Assembly: GCA_917880885.1 (NCBI GenBank) | Contig: OU862931.1 | Span: 14,705,337 to 14,769,336 of the forward strand | Reading direction: 5' to 3' | Origin: Limnephilus marmoratus | Lineage: Eukaryota > Arthropoda > Insecta > Trichoptera > Limnephilidae | Length of the DNA: 64,000 nucleotides | In this document: positions 24,775 through 35,525 of the stretch, one piece after another | How positions within the stretch are numbered: position 1 is the stretch's first letter | Layout: each line of letters opens with the position of its first letter | The notes under the pieces: model-generated | What the model was told of the DNA's origin: nothing | The model's database searches: none | The model's input: the letters and a program-made list of their open reading frames with translations, nothing else | Program-made: the position numbers and the translations under genes

Positions 24775-25130
24775 ATCAACAAACAAGTCCTGCAAGCCAA
24801 TTGAATTGGCTTGTCAACAGATGCTTATATTTTAGTTACACATAAATTTATTAAATTTAAAATTTTCATCTTATATCTACAGTTTCAACATTTTTTCATA
24901 CATATCAATATCAATATAAATATAAATATTTTTTTCCGATAACCAATTTTTCACCATATGTTTAAACTTATTCATAGAATTACATTGCTTTATAGTGTCA
25001 GGTATTAAATTAAATATCTTCGGTATGATGTATTCAAACGTTCTCTGTCCGTACATATTGTTAAATTTCGTAACTATTAACCCGTCGTTGCGCGTGAATC
25101 TAGTGCTGTATTTATGTTCTAATTTCTCTT
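24775..25130 (-). pseudogene. LINE C-terminal fragment with 3' hairpin
   Basis: On the minus strand the sequence encodes MYGQRTFEYIIPKIFNLIPD followed by an NKFKHMVKNWL block, the usual end of a CR1/Jockey-type LINE protein. It stops near 24850 and is followed by a hairpin at 24790-24815 (CAAGCCAATT and its complement around GA), placed where other LINEs of this window have a 3' stem-loop. Confidence 0.65.
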
Positions 25131-26280
25131 TATTTTATTTTATTTCTAAATAATTAAGTAGAAGTTAACGATTTTAAAATATTTTTTTATAAAACCTACA
25201 AATATGTGATGATTGACAAAATATGGATGAATTTTTTGGCTACATAAAACTATAATCAGTTTGAATGTCTCCATAATAAAATTCGGAGTTATGATTTTTT
25301 TAAAGTGGGCGGAAAATATTCAACCAAAAACTCGCGAGCAATTGGAGAAAAAAGTTTTTAATTGCGCTGTCGCTCCAGTGGTTAAGCTTGTGGGTTGATG
25401 ATAGTGCACGAAAAACTGCTGCCAGCAGGTTTTCTTCCACTGATAAACGTTTTAAAGTTTCGAAATAAGATCTAACTTAAAATAGCCGACCTTATTTTCC
25501 GTCGGAAGGTGTTTGTGTGCGGAAGAAGCGACACGCGACGTTTGAGTGACGGGACAAACATTGGTGATGCTCCCTCCTGTTGTCTTTGCCTTATTGTGTC
25601 ACGGCGTGGTTAAATAACCGAGAGACTTCTCTAGGAAAAATAATACTGCATAAATAGAACGGAATTAGTCTAATTCTTTTTTCTTTAAACTTGAAATGAA
25701 CTCGCAGAAAATAGTTGGGCAATCTTGAAAGTTTGAATTTCACCTTTTTTAAATAATTTATTTGCCCTTCAAAATATTCGAATTCCATCGAAAAACGTTC
25801 AATTTCAATGAAAAATAAAATACGTCAACGCATTTTTTGCATCCAGCAAGTTAATATTTGCTAGATGATTAATTTCTTATTCTGTTGTTAAAATTTTATT
25901 TCAGAGACTTTTTTACCCTTTCCCGTTTCCAAATTATATATACTCGTTGGAGAAATAAAAGTTCTTCTTTTCTACCTATGAACGTGAATCCATTACTTTT
26001 AGGTGATCTGACATAGCCTTCTAGAATTAAAAAAATTAACCAAATCTGATGCCTGTTGTAGAATACGTTCGAGGTGCTAAATTTTAAATGAATCGTGCTT
26101 AATTACTGTAAACTCATGAAATTCAATAAACATCAAATTTTTGAGGTGTTTTAATTTTTTACTTGGAATTCCTTTAGATATTGACTATATTCATTTAAAT
26201 TTGATGCACTTTCATATTCCTAACATTAGAGCAAGGTTCCTTAGTATTATTATTGTGACAATTATCTCAGGCTTTATGTT
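25131..26280. other. AT-rich interval, nothing recognised
   Basis: No supportable gene or repeat. Confidence 0.5.
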
Positions 26281-26475
26281 GACACCTTAGTTCAGTTGGT
26301 AGAGCACTTACCATGTAAGCAAGGCGTCCTGAGTTCGAGTCCCAGAGGTACCAATATCTTATTCTGATTTTTCTGTCTCCACGTTTTTGATAAAGTTTCA
26401 CTAATCGCGAACTTCTTTAATTACATAAATATTATAATTTGAGATTTTACTCCAAAAGTTAAAAATTTAAAATAA
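26281..26475 (+). mobile_element. tRNA-headed SINE (family S2)
   Basis: The first 73 bp (26281-26353) fold as a tRNA cloverleaf with an intact D arm, T loop TTCGAGT, A box (TTAGTTCAGTTGG) and B box (GAGTTCGAGTCC). There are mismatches in the acceptor, anticodon and T stems, and position 33 is A instead of U, so it is not a working tRNA gene. The AT-rich body that follows matches 50377-50587. It runs straight into an S1 SINE body. Confidence 0.65.
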
Positions 26476-26479
26476 ATAA

Positions 26480-26785
26480 ATTTAATTTAACTAATTTGTA
26501 TTATTTCACAATTAATTCATTGAAAATGTATATAGTGTTTTGCTGCACGTTACAGAGTGAAAGATACTCTCAGTATCGCCCTAGTGTATGACCGACATTC
26601 AGAATTGAAACTTGCTTGAAATGGCCAGTTACTACCCCACCTTCCTCTTTCACATCTTATTCCTCTCCCCACTACCTTCAGCCTCATAAAATACCCCAAT
26701 TAGGGATGCCTTAGTCTCACAGCCTCCAGACGGGAAGAGTTTAGATACTTGTTTGGTATTCATATAAAAAAATAAAAATTCCTTT
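26480..26785 (+). mobile_element. SINE fragment lacking head (family S1)
   Basis: Matches the body and tail of 14993-15394, with GATACTCTCAGTATCGCCCT at about 26565-26584 and an A-rich tail at 26761-26778. It begins immediately after the S2 SINE, with the S1 tRNA head missing, giving a composite S2-S1 arrangement. Confidence 0.7.
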
Positions 26786-26950
26786 CTTATTCTCTTTACA
26801 TGAGCACGCATATTTCATTAAGAAAATTTCCTTTTTTCAATAATTTCTCTCAATTTCTTGACCAAACTTTGTTTTCTTTGACATCCAAATAAATTAAATC
26901 GGCTTTTATACTGCCTGACATTATCTACCATAAATAATGTAAAATTGAAA

Positions 26951-27680
26951 TGTTAAGAGCGTTTAACCAGCCAGCGGACGAAAATCCATATTTCGTCGAA
27001 AGTTGTTCTTACGATCGAGCAGGACGGTTACAATGAGAAAGATTAATTATTCTCCGTACCAGCTTTTTAAAATTATAACTCAATATCGAATTTATTTCAA
27101 TCCAAATTACATAGCTTTAATTTATACCTTCATCCAAAAATGCTGAAAGGCATGATGATAAAACTATTAAAATAATGTACTTTTTGTAATTATTTTTTGA
27201 TTATAAGTATTTATCATTTTTCAATAATGTCTAAATTTAATAAGAATGTTAAAAAAATCTGAAATATATTAGTTTGTAAGTGCGCAAATAAATACACAAA
27301 TGGACCAATTTTCGTCAAGAAACACATGTACGTAATATTTTTTAATGATTTTTATTGAAACTAAAATTAAAATTCTAAAACATGCGTTTGCTAGATAATG
27401 TATTGATTTATTTTACTGCATGATTATATTATTTGAAATGGGTGTGGTATAATACAAAATCTTTTTTGAAAATTTAACAAATCTGCCGACGACCTATGGA
27501 ATAACCTAATTATACTAAAAATTAAAAAAAATTCTCAAAATTCATTACATGCGAATGCTAGATAAAAGAACAATCTTTCGAAATCCATTTATAATTTTTT
27601 GTGGAAAAGAGTCAATACGTCTAAAATCTGATTTGAAAATGACATATTGCTGGTTTTCTCTGGTAATGCCCTCTTAATAT
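26951..27680 (+). repeat. Interspersed repeat R700, copy 1
   Basis: A roughly 730 bp non-coding repeat starting near GCGTTTAACCAGCCAGCGG. It matches 58622-59165 in the same orientation. It also matches 50149-50856 plus 46950-47119 in the opposite orientation; those two pieces are one copy split by a LINE. No terminal inverted repeats were noticed. Class unknown. Confidence 0.75.
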
Positions 27681-28186
27681 TTATGAATTATTGCCTTCCG
27701 TATTAACAGAGTAGACAATGTATATTATTTTTCCCCATAATAGCTTGGGACGAGTTCGAGCATGACAATCAAGTACAGCCGTGTAATTGAGAAGTAGTGT
27801 TGTTTGTAATTATTGTAATTAAAATTAGACAATCAACCGTTTCCGTACAACTCGGGAGGGAAATTAGCAGTAATTGAAATGGCTGCCGTACTCACTGATG
27901 TGCAATTGTTTTTGTCCAATGAACTTTTTATGAAAACTGAAAAAATACAGTTCCCACGGTTTAATTACCGTGTTGAATTGCGAAAAAACATTTTTCTTTT
28001 GTTAACAATGATGCAAAATACATAGGTGGTTGACGTCATTTAGCATTTATCGTAACACCAAATTATCGTAACACAAATATCGCCAACTGAACGCGACTGT
28101 CCGGAGCGAGCGGGACTACGGCATCCACAATTTGAGTACCTACGTTGTGAAGCCCAAGAGATTGGGGAAGGAAATAATTTTAATAT
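27681..28186. other. AT-rich interval, nothing recognised
   Basis: No supportable feature. Confidence 0.5.
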
Positions 28187-28440
28187 CAGGAACCATTAAT
28201 TGGGTAACCAACACATTTGCCTTAGATTTATATCACCCCAAGTGGCAAGCCATTTTTGTTGAGTTATCAGGATGACCGGGTTCATAGGATAAGATTTGTC
28301 CAGGTCATCTAAGAGACCAGTTGAGGGAGACCCTTTGACTTTTATGCCTTGTTCCTTCCCAGAATCGCCTCTCTGCCATTTATTTAAAATACCCTTCACA
28401 TAGCATTCTCAAAGAAGACATGGGTAGATATATATTTTTT
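28187..28440 (+). mobile_element. Tail-sharing SINE (family T), decayed copy 3
   Basis: Contains GGGTAACCAACACATTTGCC and CACCCCAAGTGG, and later ATAGCATTCTCAAAGA, in the same order as the other family T copies but much diverged and internally deleted. A scrap of S1 SINE (AGATCTTGTCACCAAACACGG) follows at about 28450-28515 on the minus strand. Confidence 0.55.
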
Positions 28441-28515
28441 TTTACATACGGAGAGGAAGTACCTGTTTAATCAGATCTTGTCACCAAACACGGCGGTCAT
28501 AAGTTTTATCCATGT

Positions 28516-29399
28516 CTCCTCATCATTTCTCAATGTGGACTAGGGTGGGTCACGACTATATGGGAAAAAATATCTAGTTTTGATTTGTCTAATAGTGATA
28601 AAACACGTATTTTTTTATAATATTTGGATATCATCTTCTTCTTCCGGATTGACTTTGAAATTTCATAAATAAATAACAGAGAAAAACCCACCCTTCTTAA
28701 ATCTTAAAAAATGTTATTTAAACCATTAAAAACTAATTATTTTTAATAAAACACGAAATAGGGGAAATATTTTGATTTATTCATTAGAAAAAAATTTATT
28801 AACGTAATTCAAATTATCTCATGGCAGTGTATTCAAATACCAGAAAAATCCTTCTTACTCTAAAATTTTGGGACTTTTTGTAAATGATTTCGTAAAAATA
28901 TACTAATTTGCTAGAGAATATTACAAAAAACATGGTTTAGAGGATTCGTAGTAACTTTTATATACACTAGAAATAACCCCTTAAAATGTGTATTTTCAAA
29001 AATTTGAGGTGAATCCGGAGGAAAAAGATCGTACCAGAAACAACTGTTAGCAAATATTGATCGATCGAAGAACAATTTACCATAAACCGATTCCTGAAGC
29101 AACCATCTTTAAATGCGTTATGTTTTTCTTCTGCAAATATATGCCAGATATATTATTATATGGGCGTTTATATATATACGATCCCTTCCATACAAATGAG
29201 CTTACAGAGCTCTCAGTTTAAAATCTGCGAAGGAGACAAGCTTGAAGCCGAAACAAAGGCCTGCCGATAAAAACAAATGACAATATGGAAACAGAATAAG
29301 AGAAACAGATATAAATGCTTTTATGTTAGGTGCATTGTTCCGCTCAATTTCTCCGTTCAAAGATGAAATACGGAAATTCAATTATCTACGCGGGATGAA
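28516..29399. other. AT-rich interval, nothing recognised
   Basis: No supportable feature. Confidence 0.5.
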
Positions 29400-29938
29400 A
29401 TTATTGTTCTATTGGAAATTGGTCCATTTAAAAATCTTTTGATGTCAAGTGTGATTTAGAAATATTTTGTTCTATTGGAGGAAATTTAATTTTTTTCGTT
29501 TAAAAATCTTTTGATGTTATTAAATACGATTTAGAAATGTTTTGTTCTATTGGAGGAAATTAAATTTGTCCATTTAAAAATCTTTTGATTTTAAGTGTGA
29601 TTTAGAAATATTTTGTTCTATTGGAGGAAATTTATTTTTTTCAGTTTAAAAATCTTTTGATGTTATTAAATACGATTTAGAAATGTTTTGCTCTATTGGA
29701 GGAAATTAAATTTGTCCATTTAAAAATCTTTTGATGTTAACTGTGATTTGGTTTTGTTCTATCGGAGGAAATTAAATTTGTCCGTTACAAAATCGTTTAG
29801 TGTTGAACGTGATTTAGAAATGTTTTGTTCTATTGGAGTAAATTAAATTTGTCCATTCAAAAATCATGTTAAATGTGATGTAGAAATGCTTTTTCTCTAT
29901 TGGAGGAAGTTGAAATTATCCATTTAAGAATATTTGAG
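29400..29938 (+). repeat. Satellite of alternating 72 and 74 bp units, left block
   Basis: About seven and a half units. The anchor AAAAATCTTTT starts at 29430, 29502, 29576, 29648 and 29722, giving spacings of 72, 74, 72 and 74, and then less regular spacings. Units alternate between a type with GTTATTAAATACGATTTAG and a type with AAGTGTGATTTAG, so the higher-order unit is about 146 bp. The array resumes at 37128 after the inserted elements. Confidence 0.85.
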
Positions 29939-30132
29939 TCTGCCACCTCTTACCAGACCTGACGGCTCTCTAGCAAATACCGCCGCCGAAAAGGCTAACT
30001 TATTAGGCAAAATGTTCGCGGAAAACTCGACCCTCGATGATCAAGGTGCTACCCCGCCGTCGGTTCCTCACTGCGGTTTTCATATGAAAAAGCTGAGGAT
30101 CCGGCATCGGGATGTACTCCAAGTCTTACGAG
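29939..30132 (+). pseudogene. CR1-like LINE ORF2, first part (copy A)
   Basis: Encodes the segment starting LPPLTRPDGSLANTAAEKAN and ending at the Leu-Arg just before the conserved GLDINKASGPDGIP block, which lies on the other side of the insertion. The frame is open. It begins in the linker between endonuclease and RT, so the endonuclease is absent in this copy. Confidence 0.85.
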
Positions 30133-30732
30133 AGTTAACTTTTGATGTCGTGTAGTGTTAAAAAAATATACTGGTGGATAAATTATCCTTTATTGTTTAA
30201 TTACACAATACAACTTAAAATAAGTACAATTTCAAAGGGAACTATTATGTGAGCAATACAACAAGCAAGTGCTTGGATTCAATGCACAAAATAGATTAAC
30301 TAGTGGAAGTAAGAGTCGGGGTTTATATAGTCCCTGCTGGCGTGGTGGGGGGGCGTCGTCTTCCTATTTTCGGTGCTGCATGTCAAGGGGTCAATATGTT
30401 ATCCTGATAATGGGGTTGTTGTCCCGATGCTCGTGGATACGTGGGGTTTCGTAATCCAGTCTTTTATTTTGGGACTGTTCGGCGTGAGGGCTGCGTTAAG
30501 TACATCCAAATGTTCGTTGGTTTGTCTATTAATGATTTTCTTCGAGTTGGTATGTCGATTAAGGGATAGTGATTAGAGTATATCATCCCGGTGATGGTCC
30601 TCGGCTGGATGCAGCTGTTATCAATAAACATGTAGGGTTTATTAGTTTATTTTTAGGCAAGATGAAGTGCCGGTTGCAATGGGCGTACTGCGATGTCTTT
30701 TTGTAGGTGGGGGTCGTTTAGGGTGGTTAACT
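30133..30732 (-). repeat. Errantivirus 3' LTR, 600 bp
   Basis: I see no difference from the LTR at 34926-35525 when read side by side. On the minus strand it starts AGTTAACC and ends AGTTAACT. The last 26 codons of env lie inside it. It carries the polyadenylation-type AATAAAG also present in the 5' copy. Confidence 0.92.
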
Positions 30733-32110
30733 CTCCCCCCCTAAAATTGAAACTCCTTCGCACTGTGAAGAGTTTATATCTTCTCCAAAGGATATATCCG
30801 ATGGCCGTAATTATCAAGCAGCTGGTAAGTGTTAGGTGTATAGTCCCTTCAAATCCCGTCGTAGTGGTAGGGATATCGAGTTCTCTGCGTGGTTCTTGTA
30901 TTTCGTCAACATGTAGGATGGGTAGTTTTAGTACATGTAATTCTTCCTTCGAATATGTAATGAGTAATGTTTCTTGGTTAACGATTCTTCCCATAGTGAA
31001 AGTCCTTCCTTGTATACTGCACTCGTCGTTTGTTACAAGTACAGATTTGGAAATTACTATATTCTGTTGATGTTGAGGGCATTGTGCTTTTAATGCTGTT
31101 GGTTCGTTGCGAAATAGATACATCATGTTATCTCCGATGACGTGTGTATATTCTTCTGGGCAAATAATCTGGCGTAGACTGCAGTTCTGTTCGCTGTGGT
31201 TTTCTAGTACGGTAGTTGTGCAGTCATCGATGGAGTTGAGTTCTTTGTTGCATATGCTGAGGCTGTCTGTAATAACTTGGCACTTGTGTGCGTTATACAT
31301 CTGCTTTCCATCTCTCAATAATCGTCTCGGTAGGAGGTGGGGTTGGAAACATTTATTGTTAGTTTTGGAGATGATGGGAATTATTTCGTTATACATATAG
31401 ACGGTGCGTTCTACTAAAGTTAGAGAGAGAATAAAGTGCAAAGTTTGTTTAACTTTAATGAATTTAACTTGCAAAAAGCGTTGAATAATATCAAAATCTT
31501 TAGAAGGTAGCTGTTCAGGATTTACATGTGAAATGGATTCCATAAATACCTTTGGTTTTATAATGCTAGGGTGGTACATTCCATGAGAGGCAAACGTGAT
31601 AGCTTCTGTAATTCTAGTAATTAATTCGGTGATAGTTTCCGTCTGATAAATTAAATGTGTAATCAACAAGTCTGTCTTATCTTCATAATGATCATGGCTC
31701 ATTTGTGACCAGAGTACCATTTGGTTATGTGAAATATTTTTTAGTTTACCGTAATAATCCTCTAATGATCTTGAACTCAACGAGATTCTCTTTTCATTAA
31801 TATTTTGGTTAGTTTCAATTCGTTGCACTAATTTATCTAAATCATTATCATCTAAGTTTCCCGTAATCCCTTTAATTATTGTACCGAGTCCGTTTATTAG
31901 GCCTCTTTTATATCTATTTACAACTAAATTGTCAATTATCTGATTATTATGATCTATTAAATATTTCAAACGTTCTAATCCTACATGTGGTAAAGTCACA
32001 TTGTTACTTTTTATAAATTTATCATAATTAATTCCTAGTTGTTGCGATTGTTCAATAAGTTTAGTTAAATCTAGGGTATGAATGACGTGCCACTGTCCTT
32101 CGACGGCTCG
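30653..32110 (-). pseudogene. env: Errantivirus env (fusion-type envelope glycoprotein), N-terminus lost
   Basis: An open frame of about 470 codons ends at 30653. It contains a furin-type site RYKR about 30 residues into the 448-residue track from 31999. This is followed by a Gly- and Ile-rich segment placed like a fusion peptide, a central Cys-containing ectodomain and a membrane segment (LTLTSCLIITAIGYILW) about 45 residues before the end, with a short basic cytoplasmic tail. This is the layout of insect errantivirus/baculovirus F-type envelope proteins. The frame opens after a TAA near 32112 and has no ATG or visible signal peptide at its 5' side, because a deletion joined it to integrase. 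The C-terminal 26 codons extend into the LTR. As it stands it is unlikely to give a secreted glycoprotein. Confidence 0.8.
30733..30742 (-). promoter_or_regulatory. Polypurine tract
   Basis: On the minus strand AGGGGGGGAG directly precedes the 3' LTR, the position where plus-strand DNA synthesis is primed. Confidence 0.8.
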
Positions 32111-33010
32111 TGCCTTTCGTATTTAGAATTTTGACATATTATACACGTTTTTAAAAAATCTTTTATTTTTGTCCGCATATTATTAAAATAGTGCGTCCGT
32201 TTTATTTTACTGAGTAGGGCATCTAGACCCATGTGACGCTGGTTCTCGACATGCGTCGAACGAATTATCTCCTTTTGTTCTTCTAATTTTATGGGTTCAA
32301 TCTTAACATTTGTAAAACGTATTAATTTTAATGAGTTCTTATCAATATTTTTTCTATAACATTCGCTTAAACACTCATATAATCTATCATTATTTATAAT
32401 TACTGCATATTTATCTTTATCCAAACATGTTTTAATCAATTTTAAAAATATTGCTTCTGCATCTTCTAAAGGAATGCACCATACAAGGTCCGTGCCTTTT
32501 TCCTTAGCTCTCAAACTATGCTTCTCAATATCGCTTAGTTCAATAAAAATCCTATTCCTACGCGGGGGTGGGTGTTCGTTACGAATTGGGATTCCACCCT
32601 CATGGTCATCCACATTGCTATGCACGGTGTCAGTGACACTCTGGGCGCCCGAGGTGGCTTCTACTCGTAATGAATCATGCTCCTCACCGTCCTCACTATA
32701 ATGAATTTCGACTCTTGAAAGTGCGTCAGCTACATGGTTATTACAACCTCGCTTATGTCTAATCGTATAATCATATTCCTGGAGTTTGAGTCTCCACCTA
32801 GTAAGTTTGGCATTTGGTTCTTTTAACTTGGTTAACCATACTAACGGTTGGTGATCCGTTTCTATGATAAAATGTTTACCATAAATATACGGACGGAATT
32901 GCTGGAGGGACCATAGTATACCAAGCAATTCCTTTTCCGTCGTATTGTATTTAGTTTCCGTTTTTGACAGTGTCCTAGAAATATAGGCAATAGGTTGAGT
33001 TTTTTTTCGA
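32071..33010 (-). pseudogene. pol: Errantivirus pol remnant: RNase H and integrase zinc finger
   Basis: The frame starts at the deletion joint near 33005 with RKKTQPIAYISRTLS, then YNTTEKELLGILWSLQQF, ETDHQPLVWL and NNHVADALSR, which mark the RNase H domain (catalytic Glu and Asp visible). About 150 residues on, an HHCC-type finger appears (HVENQRHMG ... CIICQNSKYER), the N-terminus of integrase. The catalytic DDE core that should follow is missing; the frame runs into a stop at 32071 after about ten residues contributed by another frame of env. This frame differs from the protease frame, so the upstream deletion also broke the reading frame. Confidence 0.85.
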
Positions 33011-33680
33011 CTATATGGACAGGGCTTGCCCAAGGCGAATCGCTTGGTCGGATGATTCCATCCTTTAGAAGTTGGGCGACTTGCCTTTCAACTTCAAGCC
33101 TCTGCTCATACGGTAACCGATAAGCGCGTTGATACACAGGTTCTTCTTTAATTAATTTTATTTCATGTTTTACATGAGGTGAGCAATTAGCTACCAGTTC
33201 CTCAGAAAACAAATCTCTATTTTTCTCCAATAACTCATCAAGTTTATTTATATCCATTACATGGAACAACTGAACTTGTCTGGTTGGAGTTTTTAAAATA
33301 TTATTACAGTTGTTTAAAATTAATGTTGCATTCATTAATTTCAACATATCTATCCCCATTAAAACATCGTATTTGTGGGAAAAGTCAAAAATATAAAAAC
33401 GCATTTCAGCATTATTATTGCCGAATACTCTTTTCCAAAATGGAGTCACGACGGCACCTCTATGGGTAGTCGTAGAGTGTGCTGTTTGTACAGTAAACTC
33501 TTCGTTTACATATCTACAGTCACGAAATAATCTATTATACACATTTTTATTCATGAATGATTTGGAGCTTCCCGTATCAATCAGAATTTTTATATTTAAT
33601 GGCGCTACTACATATGGTAGGCCATTGTTAATATGATTCAGGTGGACTAGGTTTCTCGGGGAGATTCTTGGTCTCCCCAC
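33005..33680 (-). pseudogene. pol: Errantivirus pol remnant: protease and start of reverse transcriptase
   Basis: In the -1 frame relative to gag, overlapping the end of gag by about 30 bp, consistent with -1 frameshifting. The retroviral-type aspartic protease has its active site as IDTGSSKSF about 35 residues in. The pol frame then reaches the beginning of the RT (HEIKLIKEEPVYQRAYRLP, then PSDSPWASPV), where it is cut off at the deletion joint. The RT palm with its catalytic Asp pair is absent. Confidence 0.85.
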
Positions 33681-34636
33681 AAATCCGGCCGTTCCTGATC
33701 ATTCCCGTCTGTATAAAATAGCTCTTGTGCCGTACGTCCATTGCCGAGGTCGATGACCGGGCCTTTAGGAGGTCGAGGCATTGGGGCCGTTCTCATACTG
33801 ACATCACCAGAACGCGCATGATGCGTATTAAAATTATTATTATTATTTCCTTGCCACGGGCGGTTTTGTACGTACTTATGCGTTTGGTTATTATTATGCC
33901 ACGGTTTATTATTATAATTGTTAAGGTGATTATGATTATTATGATTAAAGTTATTATGAGGTTTGAACGAATTTTGCGTTTGCGGTGGAAAAAAGTTAGG
34001 GCGAGTAAAAGGTTTATTTGATTGGCTTTGTCCTGGCCGCATGAAATTAGATGGTCCTGCTTGTGGAACCACAAGATTTTGTTTAGACCGTTGATGGAGC
34101 TCGCCATGAGCCTCCAGCATTCTTATTTCCGTGCACAGGGCATCATAATTTTTGGTTAAGTTTGCGCATTTAATGTGCGTTGGCATTAGATTCAACAATG
34201 TATTTCTTGCTGTATCTTTGTATGGTTCCATCAATATGTGGGCACTAGGTCCTCCATATTGATCAGAAATTTTGATTTTAATTGAAAATAGAATCTGATT
34301 GATTTCATGAATCGTTGAGGAGAAATCCCTTTGACCGCGGTTGAAGTTGATTAACTCCGTCTGTAATAACGTAACAGACTTATTGTCCCCACATTCATTT
34401 TTTAGCGTCTCTAATATGGTTTCAATATTATTATCATGATCGCACATGAGAATTACGTGAAGTGCTTTGCCACGTAATCTTGAGATTATTTTCTCAACAT
34501 TGCTTGGCGTATTGCCGTTTCTAGTAATGTACCCCCTGGCTGATTTTATGAATAAGTTGATATCTTGGGGAGAGCCACTATACTCCAATATCGACTCTGC
34601 GTATTGGGGAGCGGGTCTCTCATTTGGCTGTGCCAT
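33647..34636 (-). CDS. gag: Errantivirus gag polyprotein
   Basis: An intact frame of 329 codons starting at an ATG 289 bp inside the 5' LTR border. The first 190 residues or so are a helical capsid-like region. Residues of about 215-275 are extremely rich in Asn, His, Phe and Pro. There is no CCHC zinc knuckle, as is usual for errantivirus Gag, where the basic and Asn-rich C-terminus probably packages RNA. It would assemble virus-like particles in the cytoplasm. No stop or frameshift is seen, so this is one of the few potentially functional proteins in the window. Confidence 0.85.
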   Translation of the reverse strand: MAQPNERPAPQYAESILEYSGSPQDINLFIKSARGYITRNGNTPSNVEKIISRLRGKALHVILMCDHDNNIETILETLKNECGDNKSVTLLQTELINFNRGQRDFSSTIHEINQILFSIKIKISDQYGGPSAHILMEPYKDTARNTLLNLMPTHIKCANLTKNYDALCTEIRMLEAHGELHQRSKQNLVVPQAGPSNFMRPGQSQSNKPFTRPNFFPPQTQNSFKPHNNFNHNNHNHLNNYNNKPWHNNNQTHKYVQNRPWQGNNNNNFNTHHARSGDVSMRTAPMPRPPKGPVIDLGNGRTAQELFYTDGNDQERPDLWGDQESPRET

Positions 34637-34908
34637 TTTTCAAAAAAGTAGAAAAAAAAAAAATAGGAATATACAAAGTGACTTTTAAAAAATTTAGTTT
34701 TCTCTCTAACCTTTTGGATAAGGTAGGGAAGGGATCTATCGTACGTATGGGATAGACGATCAATTGAAAATGTACTCACAGAAGTATTGATGCGACGATC
34801 TTCATTGCCAAGTTAACAAATTTTTTGGTGTGTGGTCCTTTCGCGTTGAGATATTAAAATATCTAGGGAGTCCTAGTTTTGGCCAATTTTCAGACTTCCT
34901 CGAATTGA

Positions 34909-34926
34909 CCCACGTGCTGGGCGCCA
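34909..34926 (-). promoter_or_regulatory. Primer-binding site, tRNA-Lys type
   Basis: On the minus strand TGGCGCCCAGCACGTGGG follows the 5' LTR, sharing its first T with the LTR end. It resembles the sequence complementary to the 3' end of tRNA-Lys, the primer used by gypsy. The match is imperfect. Confidence 0.7.
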
Positions 34927-35525
34927 GTTAACTTTTGATGTCGTGTAGTGTTAAAAAAATATACTGGTGGATAAATTATCCTTTATTGTTTAATTACACA
35001 ATACAACTTAAAATAAGTACAATTTCAAAGGGAACTATTATGTGAGCAATACAACAAGCAAGTGCTTGGATTCAATGCACAAAATAGATTAACTAGTGGA
35101 AGTAAGAGTCGGGGTTTATATAGTCCCTGCTGGCGTGGTGGGGGGGCGTCGTCTTCCTATTTTCGGTGCTGCATGTCAAGGGGTCAATATGTTATCCTGA
35201 TAATGGGGTTGTTGTCCCGATGCTCGTGGATACGTGGGGTTTCGTAATCCAGTCTTTTATTTTGGGACTGTTCGGCGTGAGGGCTGCGTTAAGTACATCC
35301 AAATGTTCGTTGGTTTGTCTATTAATGATTTTCTTCGAGTTGGTATGTCGATTAAGGGATAGTGATTAGAGTATATCATCCCGGTGATGGTCCTCGGCTG
35401 GATGCAGCTGTTATCAATAAACATGTAGGGTTTATTAGTTTATTTTTAGGCAAGATGAAGTGCCGGTTGCAATGGGCGTACTGCGATGTCTTTTTGTAGG
35501 TGGGGGTCGTTTAGGGTGGTTAACT
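34926..35525 (-). repeat. Errantivirus 5' LTR with promoter, 600 bp
   Basis: Appears identical to 30133-30732. On the minus strand a TATATAAA at 35122-35115 lies about 400 bp in, and an AATAAAG at about 34986-34980 is placed downstream, giving a plausible U3-R-U5 order. LTR identity implies a very recent insertion. Confidence 0.9.

Larger units (their letters stand above)
30133..35525 (-). mobile_element. Errantivirus-like LTR retroelement, internally deleted
   Basis: Complete from LTR to LTR, transcribed on the minus strand. Termini read AGTTAAC...GTTAACT, and the element is flanked by CGAG at 30129-30132 and 35526-35529. Order on the minus strand is 5' LTR, primer site, gag, protease, start of RT, RNase H, start of integrase, env, polypurine tract, 3' LTR. 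The central RT and the catalytic integrase are missing. AGTTAA termini, a 4 bp duplication, a Lys-type primer site and an env frame all fit the gypsy/errantivirus group of insects. Confidence 0.92.

Noticed and set aside
26281..26353. Functional tRNA gene
   Set aside because: The cloverleaf can be drawn, but acceptor, anticodon and T stems have mismatches, U33 is replaced by A, and the sequence continues into a SINE body that recurs at 50377-50587.
30269..30576. Small ORFs of 61 and 67 codons in the errantivirus LTRs
   Set aside because: They occur identically in both LTRs, in antisense to the element, with no recognisable content.
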